NCBI RefSeq assembly: GCF_014633365.1
Contig: NC_068352.1
Span: 27,251,310-27,315,309, forward strand
Direction: 5' to 3'
Length of the DNA stretch: 64,000 bases
DNA from: Diospyros lotus
Lineage: Eukaryota > Streptophyta > Magnoliopsida > Ericales > Ebenaceae
Shown: in pieces, positions 1-13,200 of the stretch
How positions within the stretch are numbered: position 1 is the stretch's first letter
Layout: every line of letters starts with the position of its first letter
Program-made: the position numbers and the translations under genes
The notes under the pieces: model-generated
What the model saw: the letters and a program-made list of their open reading frames with translations, nothing else
The model's database searches: none
What the model was told of the DNA's origin: nothing

Positions 1-809
1 CACGTTATTTAATGCCCAAATTGATAAGGATAATTGGGATAGTCATGTCTAATACTTATTCAATTCCTAATTTAATACAACCCAGATTTATTTAATGCCC
101 AAATTCATAAAGGGTAATTGGGATAACCAATTCCAGTTGCCATCCAACTTCTGATTTAATACATAATATTGAGATTAGCCTATGGTATTCATGTTTATCT
201 AATTTCTAGTTTATTTAGATTAACTTATGATATTCCCATTTATCTAATTCCCAATTTATTCATATTAGCTTATGATATTCTTGCTTGTCCAATCCTCAAT
301 TTATTTGGATTAACTTATGACATCCTTGGTTTATTTGCTTCATAAATAGATGTGCATTATCCTTGGTTAGCCAAATCCAATGGTTACCCAATTCCTATTT
401 CAATTTAGTAACTAAAACAAACCCAATTTGGGCCAAGCCCAATTTTATTACAAATTGGGCCCAAATTTATTTTCAAAAAGCCTAAACTTTATCAAATTAT
501 CGATCTCTGGTTCAACCTGGTGTCAATTTTGGTTCATCACTGGGCATCAATTCAGCTCACATCGCTCATATTTACTGGGCATCATCAAGAAATTTGTTGT
601 CAGTGAAAGTATACCATTAATCTCTTCATAAAATAGCATTTTAAGAACTCGTTTCTCTTCAATTTCATACTGGGCCAAAGCAAAGATCATTCATAAAGTA
701 GACTTAATTTTAGTGAGTGCATGAAGAACCTCAGCCAACTGCCGATGGAATCAAAATGCCTTGAAATGGGACTAAGAATTACAAAACTTAACCCCAAAGT
801 TGAAAGATC
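1..809. other. Intergenic, AT-rich, with degenerate tandem repeats
   Basis: No gene is recognisable. About 85 bp containing the phrase TAATGCCCAAATT followed by GGGATA occurs twice (near 10-50 and 92-130). From about 174 to 345 a looser unit of about 45 bp (ATTARCYTATGRTATTC) recurs at about 174, 219, 265 and 309. The short open frames here have no recognisable protein content. This stretch is downstream of the TMEM97-like gene and probably includes its 3' UTR just before 810. Confidence 0.5.
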
Positions 810-3064
810 TCAAACCCGTTTTTTCTTACTCAATCTATGTCCGCCAGATGTCGCAATCTTGCCAGAGTGTGTTAGGCCTCGCAAAATCGCTAAAACGGCA
901 AGGCCAATGAAAGGGGTGTACATCATCAACAGTTTATCTGAAGCCCTGCCGGAATTTATCATTTCTGCTAATATAGCAACCTGGCATTGTAAAGAAGTTA
1001 AAAAAGATGCTTGGAGGAAAAAGAAAATTACCGATAACTTCTCCAGTTTTTTTGCTTGATAAGCATCCAATCTTTCAAAGCAAATCGACTATAACACCAT
1101 ACGAATTAAAAGCATTCAAGTTTGGATTGGAATAATCTTGGTGCGAGAAAGGAAAGCTAACTCCGAAGTTCATCTATATTCGTGTAAGAGTTATCAAACT
1201 GATGCTGTCAAAACATCAATCCAACCCACAAATAAAGTTACTACTTTACGTGATTAGGAATGTTTGGTTATGTCTTGATGTATTTTGTTTTTATTTGAAC
1301 TTCTAATAGATTATGTGATCGAATTTAGCAGGTAAGATTAGTTTTAGAATTGCATGACAGATAATATACACAATTTACCCAATATGATTAGTATATCCAA
1401 TAATCAGTTTTGAAAGAGTTTTACTAGTTTTTCAAGCCAATAAATATGACATGTTCATGCAAAACAAAATTATGAGAATGACAATGAATAGAAGTTAAAT
1501 ATTTGGAGCTTGAAGAACTTTACTCTTTCTCCAGCCCCTCCTCCTTGTCTTACTTTTTCTATCTTATTTCTTCTCTATATTTCTTTCTCCTTCTAGATTT
1601 CTTCTCCATCTTTATTAATTCACATGTTCTCCTCTTTCTATTTATTTCCAGGGAGTAGTCTGCTTTTTCAAACCTCTCTTCTTTCTGTCTTAAATCTTTC
1701 GTGTTGCTTCTTTCCTCTTAAATTTGTAGTGTCTTCTGCATTTCTTCTCTCTCTTCTTATCTAATATTCCTCCCTCCTTCCCCTTTTCTTATCTCATCTT
1801 CTCTATGCTTCTTCCTCCTCGGATAACATCACATCCATCTGCTGCGGCAGCTTTTCTGGTTCCAACTGCTGCTATTCTTCAGATGCTTTATTGCTGCTGC
1901 TCTCTACCACTCTGTTGTTACTGCCGGCTTTCACGTTCTACGCTTCTCACGTGCCAATTTGCTCTTCTTCAACCATGCTGTTTCTCCCTTATTTACTAGC
2001 GTTTCATTTCAGGCCACATCATTAACTAACGCCAAATGAAGGATGAAGAAATCATTTTAGAGGAGCAAATCAAGCAACTTTCAATTATGAAATCATCTAA
2101 GAGGTATTTAGCTACTACTGGTATGACACCTCATCTTATTCAAGCTATCATTCTCTTAACTTAAACCTAAACCAGTTCAACTAAGAAACACGTGATGTGG
2201 AATTACAGGAACAACTACTTTGAGCCATTATGCATGTTTTCAACTTGACTTGCAATTGCATTAACTCGTAAAAATTTGAGCGCATGATAGTTCAATCACA
2301 CCAGAAACTTTTCCTCATAAATCAATCATTCTCAAACTTGAAAGGACAGCTCAATCTCCTCGCAATCAGGATCCATTAGAATGATTCTATGAGCTCAAAC
2401 ATGATACAGGGAATGCTCCTCCACCTCCAAAGTATGTGAACCAACTTTACTAGCCACCGGAATAACTGCACCTAGCCATGCTCCTGCAACTGTTTTAGTC
2501 ATCCTGGGAAAGAAGATTATCTTTTTAAAGTTTTAAGGTATTAAACCTCATTAAATTTCACGTTTAACTCTAATGACATGAATTGACTATACGCCATTGT
2601 AGAGAATAATGCTAGACCACGCCATTGTAGGTTGCCCAAGAATACATCAAATGTTATCTCTTGCCTTCACGAGTTATAATTCTTTTGCTTCAACTCAAAG
2701 GATAGGCTTCATTTTTCTTTTTCTACAACAATGGAAGTAAATGTACATAAAAAGATACATCATGCGTACAATCACAATCCAAAAAGGGAATAAAATCAAT
2801 GTAAAAATAATTTCGAAAGAAAAAAACTAAAACGGCCAACCCTTTTTCTTCTTCTTTTTCCCCCTCTTGAATAATGACAAACACACTAACAAATGCATAT
2901 AGACGGTCAAATCAAAAGAAAAAGAAAACATTAACAAAGAAAAAAAGCAACTGCAAGATAACTTGTTACCTCCCATCATTTGCACAACTATCAAGTTAAA
3001 CCCAATACCAAGATTTTTTATCAATATAACCCAAATTTCCAAAGATGATAGCATGCAACACAAA

Positions 3065-3122
<58 letters not shown>

Positions 3123-3503
3123 CGACACTCATTTACCCACGAACCAGACAGAGCAGGAAAAAAGAAAGAAAGATAATACCATGGAAGTGAATGTGGAGAC
3201 GCCATAGATCAAACAGGTGGTGGGGAACCAAGACTTGGAGGCCAATATGGCGTAGAGATTGGCCAGGGCGAGGGGCCACTGGAACAGCAGCTCGAGCCAC
3301 ACGAGACCTACGAAGAAATTGGGCTTCTCAGCCACCAAATAATCGCCATAATCGCGTATGTACCAGACTTTGAGTTGGACGAGAACGTCGGGGAAGAGGT
3401 CGGCCGGAAGGCACGTTTGGGCGTCGATGAGCGGCGCCACGACGGCGACCACCGTGAAGAACAGGAACAGCATTGCGTCTATCAGCTTCGAGAAAGCACC
3501 CAT
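810..3503 (-). CDS. TMEM97: TMEM97 / sigma-2 receptor-like EXPERA-domain ER membrane protein
   Basis: Two exons are seen: 3180-3503 (108 codons) and 810-980 (56 codons plus TGA), joined in phase 0 across a 2,199-bp intron (donor ATG|GTATTA, acceptor TGCCAG|GTTGCT). The product is 164 aa, normal for plant TMEM97 homologues. It has four hydrophobic segments. It also has the family's acidic residues: D27 in PLIDAQT, D54 in DYGDYL and E71 in GLVWLELLF, which align with the ligand/sterol-pocket acids of human TMEM97. The C-terminus is KKRV, a di-lysine (KKXX) ER-retrieval signal. By family knowledge such proteins sit in the ER membrane and bind sterol-like ligands; the plant role is not well defined. 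The start at 3503 is the first ATG and gives the conserved N-terminal helix. The gene is divergent from the 101-aa gene at 4247. Assignment is by remembered family pattern, not a search. Confidence 0.9.
981..3179 (-). other. Intron of TMEM97-like gene, with pyrimidine-rich tract
   Basis: This 2.2-kb intron holds no recognisable gene. From about 1520 to 1800 the plus strand is strongly pyrimidine-rich (runs of CT and TTCT), so the transcribed RNA is purine-rich there. A trinucleotide repeat lies at 3065-3121, about 60 nt inside the donor. Several short frames exist here, including isoleucine homopolymer frames created by the repeat, but none looks like a protein. Confidence 0.6.
3065..3121. 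repeat. (AAT)19 microsatellite
   Basis: An uninterrupted AAT repeat of about 19 units on the plus strand (ATT on the sense strand of the surrounding intron). It begins 59 nt after the 5' splice site of the TMEM97-like gene. It creates artificial poly-Asn and poly-Ile open frames that are not genes. Confidence 0.97.
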
Positions 3504-4246
3504 TTCCTCCTCTCTCTCTTTCTCCCTCTTTCTGTCTCTGTCTGTGTGCGTGTATTACTCTGCTGCCGGTTTCCAGAATAACGAAAAAGGGGATCTTGGA
3601 ACGTTGAACGGGCAACCGAGTGGGGACATACGTAAATAGTAGAAAATAGAGAGAGACTTGTTGATATTTGAAATTTCACTTACACCCAATGAGAAAGTTA
3701 CTCGTGTCTCCCTTCACGTCTGCCTTAGTTAAACTGAAAACTAAGTTTAGTGATATGTTTTGGTTTAGACCTTTGTATAGCATTATCAATCAAATTTAAG
3801 AAATAAAATAACTAATAATAGTGTATTATACAAGTCACCCTACATATAATATATTTTTAAAAAATATTTAAAAATAATACTAAGAGTCATAATTAATATG
3901 ATATATCAGTTATATAATATTTTTTTATTAAATAAATTATGTATTCTTATCTTCTCTATTTAATATTATTTTAATAAAACTACAAGACATGAGTTCATCT
4001 TTTTCTTAATTTATAATCATATCAAATTAATTAAATTTGTTAGATACTTGTCCATTTTCATAAAAATTGGTGATCCTTAATTTGGTCAAAATTGCAACCG
4101 TTGGATCAATTGATGGTGTTCACTAGCTCCAAACCAAGGGCTGAGATCCACTCCACGATCCAATCGACCGCTGCTAATCGGTCATTTCGCCTCGCTGTCC
4201 CTCTCGTTTCTCTCGCAACCCAGAGGAAGAGAAGACGAGCGAGAAG
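3504..4246. promoter_or_regulatory. Divergent intergenic region (shared promoter candidate)
   Basis: 743 bp separate the ATG of the minus-strand TMEM97-like gene from the ATG of the plus-strand 101-aa gene. The TMEM97 side begins with a CT-rich run on the plus strand (about 3504-3550), typical of a plant 5' UTR. The centre (3780-4080) is very AT-rich with several TATA-like stretches. Nothing else is coding. A bidirectional promoter is an inference from geometry. Confidence 0.5.
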
Positions 4247-7200
4247 ATGAACGGCGGCGGCGCCGGAGCCGGAGCCAGCGAAAGCAGCAGCAATAGTCCG
4301 AGACCAGTAGGACGGAGAGAGAGTCCATGGGGAATGCCGGAGGGAGATCATCGTCAGCCCAAGCCCCATCGGTGCAACGATCGAGCCGAAGATGTCATCC
4401 AAGTAAATATTCTTTCATTACATCAATTGTAAACTACGCGTAGCTATCGGCATGCTTTTGCTTGAACTCCCGTCGTGGATAATGTGGATTGGTGTTGATT
4501 TCTCGAGTTTCGGTCTTTGATAGCTGGCTTCTGGACTCTATTAAGTGAAGTGTTTGCTTGGACAAGGGTTTGAGATTAGGAGAATTTGATTGTAATTTGT
4601 CGTACGTGCATGTAAGCTTATCCAAAATTAGTAATTCCTTTGGCTGATCCCTACTGAGAAAGCAGTCAATCTTCCATGAATTGTTGCCTGTTATTAGGTC
4701 TTCAGTTCCGGGTCAATTACAGAGAATCTTGTCAGATCATGTCAAAGTTGAACCAAAATCTTCTCTTAATTGATAAAGATTTAGCCTTCAGAAGCTTACA
4801 GAGCATACAAGAAATCTGTCTAGAAACAAACTATGAACTCCCACTAAATGGATTAACTACTAGCAGGCAACAATGCTGTCACCAGAAATATATGTTAGCG
4901 GTAGACAATGGTAGTTGCAAAACTATGTGATAACATTGCATACAAATATAAATGTTTATCAAGAAAAAGATATTTTGGTGATTCTTATACTGCTTATGTC
5001 TGCCTCTCGTGATTGGAAAAGAAATGGGTTAACTGTAGGCTTGACTTCCATATATATGGGATTTTGTATAATTCTGCATAAATTATGTGATACTAGAAGA
5101 TCCAGTACCATGTATATGCATGTAATTCATAGGTGTTTTTTCCAAAGAAGCTAGTTCTATGAGCTAATGGAGTTTGAGAAGGGGCAATATAGGTTTTGGA
5201 AACTTCATTGAGGGTGCTTGTTGGTTTGACGAAAGATTATTCTAGTAAGGTACCTCTTTAAACAATATTTGAGGGAACCCTTCTTTTTGTATGCTTCCAA
5301 ATCATATATTATAGGTGTTTTTACAGAGCTTCCAAGAGACTGAAATTAGTAGAGCCCTTCAGGTTTGTATAGTTAAGCATGGTTTTGATGAGGCATAGTT
5401 GTTGTGAGCCAGAATATGTGCCTTTTGCTTATACTTTTCTAATTGTTCCAGTGTATCACACTGCCTTACATGCATGGTTTCTATTTCCTCCTTACATTTT
5501 AATTTACTTACATTTCCTTTAGTTATATCTTAATGCACATTATCTTTAATTCTGAAAATTTTAAGGGAAGGAATAAACATTTCCTAATCTAATTATTCAA
5601 ACCATAATACAATCCCAATTTATTGCTTTCTGATATGTGAATGCTCATTACCTCCTTAAGATCATGAATGTTCCTTGGCCTCAAATGCCCCATGTCAAGT
5701 AAGTTGTAATCTTACAACTTCTTCTCTTTCTCACTCTATGTCGAGCTTTCTCTATCACCAACCTAGAAAAAGCCCAGGGAAAGTAAAATAAACCTGGGAG
5801 CAATCAGGGCCAGCTCAAGGGTTGATGGGACCCTAGGTGATAATTAGTTTAGTAGCCTTCTAAAAAATAATAAAAATTATTAAAATTTTATTTTTCTTAT
5901 TTTTTGAGATATAAAATCAAAAAGTAAATCTTTTTCAATTGATAATATAGACATGAGAAAAAGATTTGAAAATGTAAAAATTGAATAAGTAAAAAATGTG
6001 AAAAATTTACAGGTAGGTCTGCAAATTAAAAATTTACTGATTTACTTTTGTTATTTTTTTAATGCCCAAATCAGTACAGATTCCCCAGATGAAAGTTTCG
6101 TCGTCCAAATAATTATTTTATCAAATTGTCCTCCTAAAATAATACCACTTCTTGCCTTTTTTTTCGTTATGTTATTAGTTTACACCACATTATTCATTGC
6201 CTAACACTGAAAAATGATCCGTAGACTTAAAAAGTTGGGGGCCTATTTATCTAAACGACATCTCACTATACATTGTTTAATATTAAAAAATGATCCATGG
6301 ACTTGGGAAGTTAGGTGGCCTCCTCGTTCAAATGAAATAAAAAAATAAATAAAGTGTGAATTCAAAGAAAACCATCGTAAAATAAAATAAGTAATTTTAC
6401 ATCTCAAAATATAAAAAAAATAAATTTTAATTAATTATTAATTTTGGGGCTTGGGAGCAATCTCCACTAGGCATAGGCCTTAGTGGCCTATGCCTTCAGC
6501 CGGGCCTGGGAGCAATCCCCACGTCTCAGACACTTTACTGTGGGAAAGGAGTAAATCCACTGCCTGCTCCACGATCAATATAATAGGCAATTGATAATAG
6601 CTTGTGTGCTTCAAATCCAATTTTGAATCACATATTGTCTTCCTATGATCTATGATCTGTTCAAAGAACACATTGGAGGAGGCCTTCAGAAGCCTAAATC
6701 TGCTTTTAATGAAGCAAACACTCTTGCATTGGAGAAGTTATGGTGTGGTGATTATCAGAAAATCTGGAAGAAGATAAGGAAAAGAATGAATTTATTTTAT
6801 TTTTTATTTTGACTGGATGAAGTCTGGAAAAGAATGAATTTAGCTGTCATGTAAAACTCTCTGTTAATCAATATGCTAAATTTTTGGAGTACACTGCATT
6901 ATTGGGAGGTGATTGCTACCATATAAAATCAATTTAGTTATGGGTGTATGGCTATCCTTTGGATTTCTAGACATCTGAATGTGTTTGACCTGCTAAAACA
7001 CTGGATTTCTTGACTGTAGGATTGTCTCTAAGGATAGCAAAATATTATGAACGAAATACAGCTAATGAAAAACTTGTTTCGAGGGTGGATTTGGACAATA
7101 AACTGAAACCTCTCTGCTTGGAAACTTAATGGAAACTTTTCAGATGCTTAAAGTCTGACCACAGTTTTTGAACTCTGTGGAAAGTTGGGGGTAACTGATA

Positions 7201-10200
7201 AGAACGTTGTTTACTTAGTTTCTTCTGATTTGTTATAATCTTAAGGCTTAAATGTCAGCAACAATACATGGCAACATCTTTTGGCATGCTTCTTTTGTTG
7301 TCCTCCAGTATTACTTTTTAAATAGAAGTTCTGTTGTTCTTCATCTAGGTTTATTGAAAGGTTCTACACTTTCATAATAAACCCCTCTGTTGTTTCGTAT
7401 GCTTTTCCATGGTAGTTTTTGAATGAAGTTTCAGTTTCTGTTCTCCTTGCCGTGCCCTTTTCTTGCCGCTTTGCTGGAAACTGTGGGATAAGCTAGGAAT
7501 GAGATCATTCAGAAACCAATATCCATGTTGTTAAAGGAAATAAATATTCTGGCTAGGTTTGAGATGTGCAGATAAACCATAGGCATCCAAACTTGAGAAA
7601 TTTTATGAAGTTTGTGTTAGAAAAATTAAATAAAACGCATTTACCTCCGGCCATTATTTGTATGAAAAACCTGAATTGCAATTGAGTTGAATGCTTCCAA
7701 TCAATCAGCCAAATGCACAACGATGGTGTATGCCTTCAGATTTGGACTTGATTAGGGACCCAAACTGCTTTCCACTGTCTGTATGATTGTGTACTTTTTT
7801 CAATAGAGAAACCCTTTATTTATAGACTAAGTAATGTCTATCTTCATTCAAATTAATTCCATCAAATTAGTTTGATTCAATTTGAAAAACAATTATCACT
7901 CTTTATCTAGTGGATAAATACTATAGGAAATAATTACCTAATGGTTTAAAAGATATTTCTTAGATAAATAGAACCACCTAATAATAATTATACTAATTGA
8001 TAATTAAAGTCTCCAACTTGGTCTGTATATTTTATCTGACCAAAGAAACACCTTATATCCATATCTCATTATTCTTAAGAAAGAAATCAAATACATGAAT
8101 CATGACGATAGGTCATCTATAATTGAGTATTACCTTCCATGTATCACAATGCATCTAATTTCCTTCCCACTAGTCCCAATGTGATAACACAACTTCATGA
8201 ATAAACCCTATGTTTATTTGGGTCCAAAACAGTTTGTTATTCTCAAACATAAATGTGTACACCCAAAATGAGAAATCAACAAACAACTAAATAAGAGTTT
8301 CATTACATCAATAGTTGTTTATACAACTAAATCATATCGTGAGACCAATTCCCATTCGTTCTACATGATCCTTAAAACTATTAATTTGCATGCCTTTAGT
8401 TAAAGGATCAGCTATCATCAATTCAATGCTAATGTGTTCTATGACCACTTTACTTTCCTTAACACGTTCCCTTATGGCTAAATACTTAATGTCGATATGT
8501 TTACTTCGACTACTACTCTTGTGGTTTTTAGCCAAGAAAATAGTAACTGAATTGTCACAATATAACTTAAGTGGCCTAGATATAGAATCAACAATTCTAA
8601 GCCCTGAAACAAAACTCTTCAACCATACACCGTGCGATGTAACCTCAAAACAATCAACGAACTCAACTTCTATAGTGGATGTAGCAACTAAGCTCTGTTT
8701 GGCACTGTTCCAAGACACAGCTCTGCCGGCTAACATAAAAATGTATCCAAATGTTGATTTTCGAGAATCAACGCAGCCAACAAAGTTTGAATCCGAGTAA
8801 CCTTCCACCTCCAAATGATTAGTCCGTCTATACATGAGCATGTAGTCCTTAGTTCTTGGAAGGTACCTCATAACCTTTTTAGCAACCCTCCAGTGGTTCA
8901 AACCTAGATTACTCTGATATCTTTCCAGCATTCCCACTGTAAATGCAATGTCAGGTCTTGTGCAAACCTGAGCATACATTAGACTTCCAACAGCTGAAGC
9001 ACATTGAATGTTGTGCATTTGTTCCTTTTCAAGTTCATTTTTCGGGTATGGATCCAAATTGAACTTGTCACCCTTCACAATGGCTGCTACACTCGGTACA
9101 CAATCTTTCATCCGAAATCTCTCTAACACTTTGTTGATATAGGTCTTTTGAGACAATCCCAAAATGCCTCGAGATCTTTCCCTATAGATCTTTATGCTAA
9201 TGACATAAGATGCCTCACCCATATCTTTCATATCAAAGTGTTTAGAGAGGAATTGTTTCACCTCATGTAGCAAACCCTTATTATTGGTTGCAAGTAGGAT
9301 ATCATCCACATATAGGACAAGAAAACATATTTTGCTCCCACTAACCTTTTGGTATATACATTGATCCATGACATTCTCTACAAAGCCAAATGAAGAGATA
9401 ATATCATGAAATTTTAAGTACCATTGTCGGGAGGCTTGTTTCAATCAATATATGGATTTCTTAAGTTTGCATACCAAATGCTCACCATCACTAGAGGAGA
9501 ATCCTTCTGATTGTTCCATATAAACCTCTTTCTCTAGTTCTCCATTAAGGAACGCAGTCTTCACATCCATTTGATGCAATTCCAAATCAAAATGTGCTAC
9601 TAATGTCATTATTATACGAAAAGAATCTTTCTTATATACAGGAGAAAAAGTCTCTGTGTAATCGATTCCCTCTCTTTAAGTGAATCCTTTAGCAATGAGT
9701 CTTGCTTTATTTCTTTCAATGTTGCCTAATGAGTCTTTCTTAGTCTTAAAGAGCCATTTATACGAAAAGAATCTTTCTTAGATACAAGAGAAAAAGTCTC
9801 CGTGTAATCGATTCTCTCTCTTTGAGTGAATCCTTTAGCAATGAGTTTTGCTTTATATCTTTCAATGTTGCCTAATGAGTCTTTCTTAGTCTTAAAGACC
9901 CATTTACAGCCAATGGCCCTAGCCCCATTAGGCAACTCGACAAGATCCCAGACTCCATTAGTTGCCATGGAATTCATCTCATCTTTCATAACATCATACC
10001 ACAATTTGGATTCATTACAACTCATGGCTTGTGAAAACGTTTCAGGATTATTTTCAGTTCTAATGTTATAGTCAGATTCTTGAAGATACACAACATAGTC
10101 ATTAGGTATGGTTGATTTCTTCATTCTAGTTGATTTTCTTAATGTTGTGTCAATATTCTCCTGAGGAGTATCTTGCACAACTGGATCTTCTAAATTGCTA

Positions 10201-13200
10201 TCAGCAGCTTGTGAAATATCAAAGACTGGTTGTATAACACCCATTTGATCTTAAGGGATACTATGGACTTTAGTCAGTCTTTCACTTGAAATAAGAGTTA
10301 GAATATCTGAATAATCTTTCTCAGAAAAATCCAAAATCTAAGATTGATTACTCCCACTAATCAAGTCATTCTTAAGAAATTTTGCATTTCTTGATTCCAC
10401 AACCCTAGTGATGTGAGATGGACAATAGAATCTATATCCCTTGGATTTTTTCGCATATCCAATGAAATACTCACTTCCAGTCCTTGGGTCTAGTTTCCTT
10501 TCTTGTGGATTGTAAACTCTTACTTCAGACGGACATCCCCAAGTGCGTATATGTCACAAACTTGGTTTTCAACCCTTAAATAACTCAAATGGCGTCTTAG
10601 GGACAGCCTTAGTTGGAACCCGGTTTAATATATACGTTGTCATTTTAAGAGCTTCAATCTACAAGGATTTAGGAAGCTTAGAGCTGCTAAGCATGCTCCT
10701 CACCATGTCCAATAATGTTCGGTTTCTCCTTTCAGCTACACCATTTTGGTCCGGAGACCCTGTTATAGTGTATTAGACCACAATCCCATTTTTCTCGAGA
10801 AACCTAGCAAACGAACCAGGTGTCTGTCCATCCTCAGTGTATCTTCCATAATACTCTCCACCTCTATCTGACCTCACGATCTTAATGTGCTTATCACATT
10901 GTTTCTCTACTTCTGTTTTGAAAACCTTAAAGACATCTAATGCTTCGTTCTTGTTATGAAGCAAATAGAGATACATATATCGTGAATAGTCATCAATAAA
11001 TGAGATGAAGTATTTCTGACCATACGCGTCCATATCTGGATTACAAATATCCGTATGTATGATCTCCAATATTTTTGTACTCCTCTTAGCACCTTTCTTT
11101 GACTTATTAGTCTGTTTTCCCTTATGCAGTTTGCACAAGTATGAAAATCAGTAAAATCAAGAGCATTGAGCACTCCATCATTTACTAATCTTCTAAGTCT
11201 CTCAATGGAGATATGTCCCAATCTCCTATGCCATAACATAGAGGAATCTTCATTCATTACACATCTTTTAATACCTGCATTGATTTGGGCATGCATTACA
11301 TTATAAGAGGCATTGTTTTGTAAATTAATTTTGAAAAGACCATAAGACAATGTACCATTCACAACAAGCTCAGATTTATAAAACAAATCAAATGAGTTTT
11401 TCATAAAATTAAAGGAATATCCAGAGAGTATGAGTCTGGAAATTGAAATTAAATTCCTAGAGAAATTAGGAATATAAAAAGTCTTTTTTAAATCTAAAAC
11501 AAAGTCAGAATGTAAAATCAGTCTGCATGTCCCAATTGCCTCCACATGTGAACGCATCTTGTTGCTTGAATAGATCCTTTGTTCACTTCCCACTGGTTTC
11601 CTCTGGTTTAGAAAACCCTACAAGGTATTTGCAACATGGATTGTAGAACCAGATCAATCTATCATGTGTTATGACAAACATCAATCATATTAGATTCATA
11701 ACATACAAGTGAGGTTATATTATTTTTCTTCTCAACCCATGACTTAATTTGAGGCAATCCTTCTTCAGGTGTCCTTTCTTTTTGCAAAAGAAGCACTTGG
11801 ATTCCTTTTTTACATTAGGCTAGATGGGTATTTTACCTTTTCCTTTACGCCTTGCTTGAGTAGACTTATTCTTTCTTTGAGTGGCCATATATGCACTATC
11901 TCCCGTTTCCATAATTAGCCTCCCTTCTTCTTAAACATATATGGTCAATAATTCATTAATAGACCATTTATTTTTATGTGTGTTATAAGAAATTTTAAAG
12001 GGACCATATTGTTGTGGGAGAGAATTTAAAATTAAATGCACAAGGAAAAAATCAGACATCATAACCTCCAGGGATTTCAATTGAGCTGCAATGTCCCTCA
12101 TCTTCATGATGTGCTCACGCACATCTTTAATACTGGTGCACCTCATTGATGATAATTTTGTCATTAGGGTGCTAACAAGTGACTTATCTGAAGACTCAAA
12201 CTGTTCATCAATAGCCTTTAGCAATTCATTGACTGTCTTGCATTCTGGAATTGAACCACGAATACTAGCAGAAATCTTAGTTCGACTGAACATCATACTG
12301 AGACGATTTGATCGCTCCCATCACTCATGCTCAGCAATCTGAGCCTATGTGCTAGTAGGATTGACTGCATGTGGTTTGGATTTCCAGATTGCATAGTCGA
12401 AGTCCATGCACCCTAATTGCAGAAGAATCCTGTCTTTCCACTCCTTATAGCTATCACCATTCAAATCAGGAACGTCACACTTCATATCAGATAAATTCAC
12501 TGGTAAAGCAACTGCAAAAATAAACATATAATCATACTCATGTAACTGAATGCAAGGCTACTATAACTTAATGTCATGTTTTACCAGTGTAAAGCATGCA
12601 ACAATTATGAATCAGTAACATATAACAACTGTTTGTGAGCTAAGTTACTACATTTAAATTGATTCATAATATAAATTTTATGATGTGACTGACAAATTAT
12701 ATTTCTTTTCTTAATTCCTGTGAGTAAATTAAGAAAAATAATTTATTATCACATCCTAATTAATCACTCAAATACAACAAAAATTCCTGCGGGATAAAAT
12801 TTATTGTATTCAGTATGATTAATCACAATTAATGTCATTTAACCTCATGTGATCTTAGTGACTCAATATATAATTTTAATTAATTAAAGATGTTGTGGCT
12901 AGTCTCTAATTAATCAAAATCATATTAATCACATGACATTTAAATAATTTAATCACAATAAATCATGCATAAGCAAGAAATTAATTTATGCATATATAAC
13001 ACCAATAATTATGCATAAACAATATCAATTCACTTAATTATGTATTAAAATTAACATGAGAATATAATTGATTGCATATGCATAAACAATATCATGATCA
13101 AAATTATAAATAATTCACTTAAGCATGCAATTTAATAATTAAACAAGAGATTAATATGAACAATTGCATGAAAAATTAATTATTGAAATCTGAAAAATTA

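Noticed and set aside
721..1059. 112-codon plus-strand frame
   Set aside because: Overlaps exon 2 of the TMEM97-like gene in antisense; the minus strand carries the conserved reading.
2827..3205. Open frames with long Ile, Leu or Asn runs
   Set aside because: Products of translating the AAT microsatellite; not genes.
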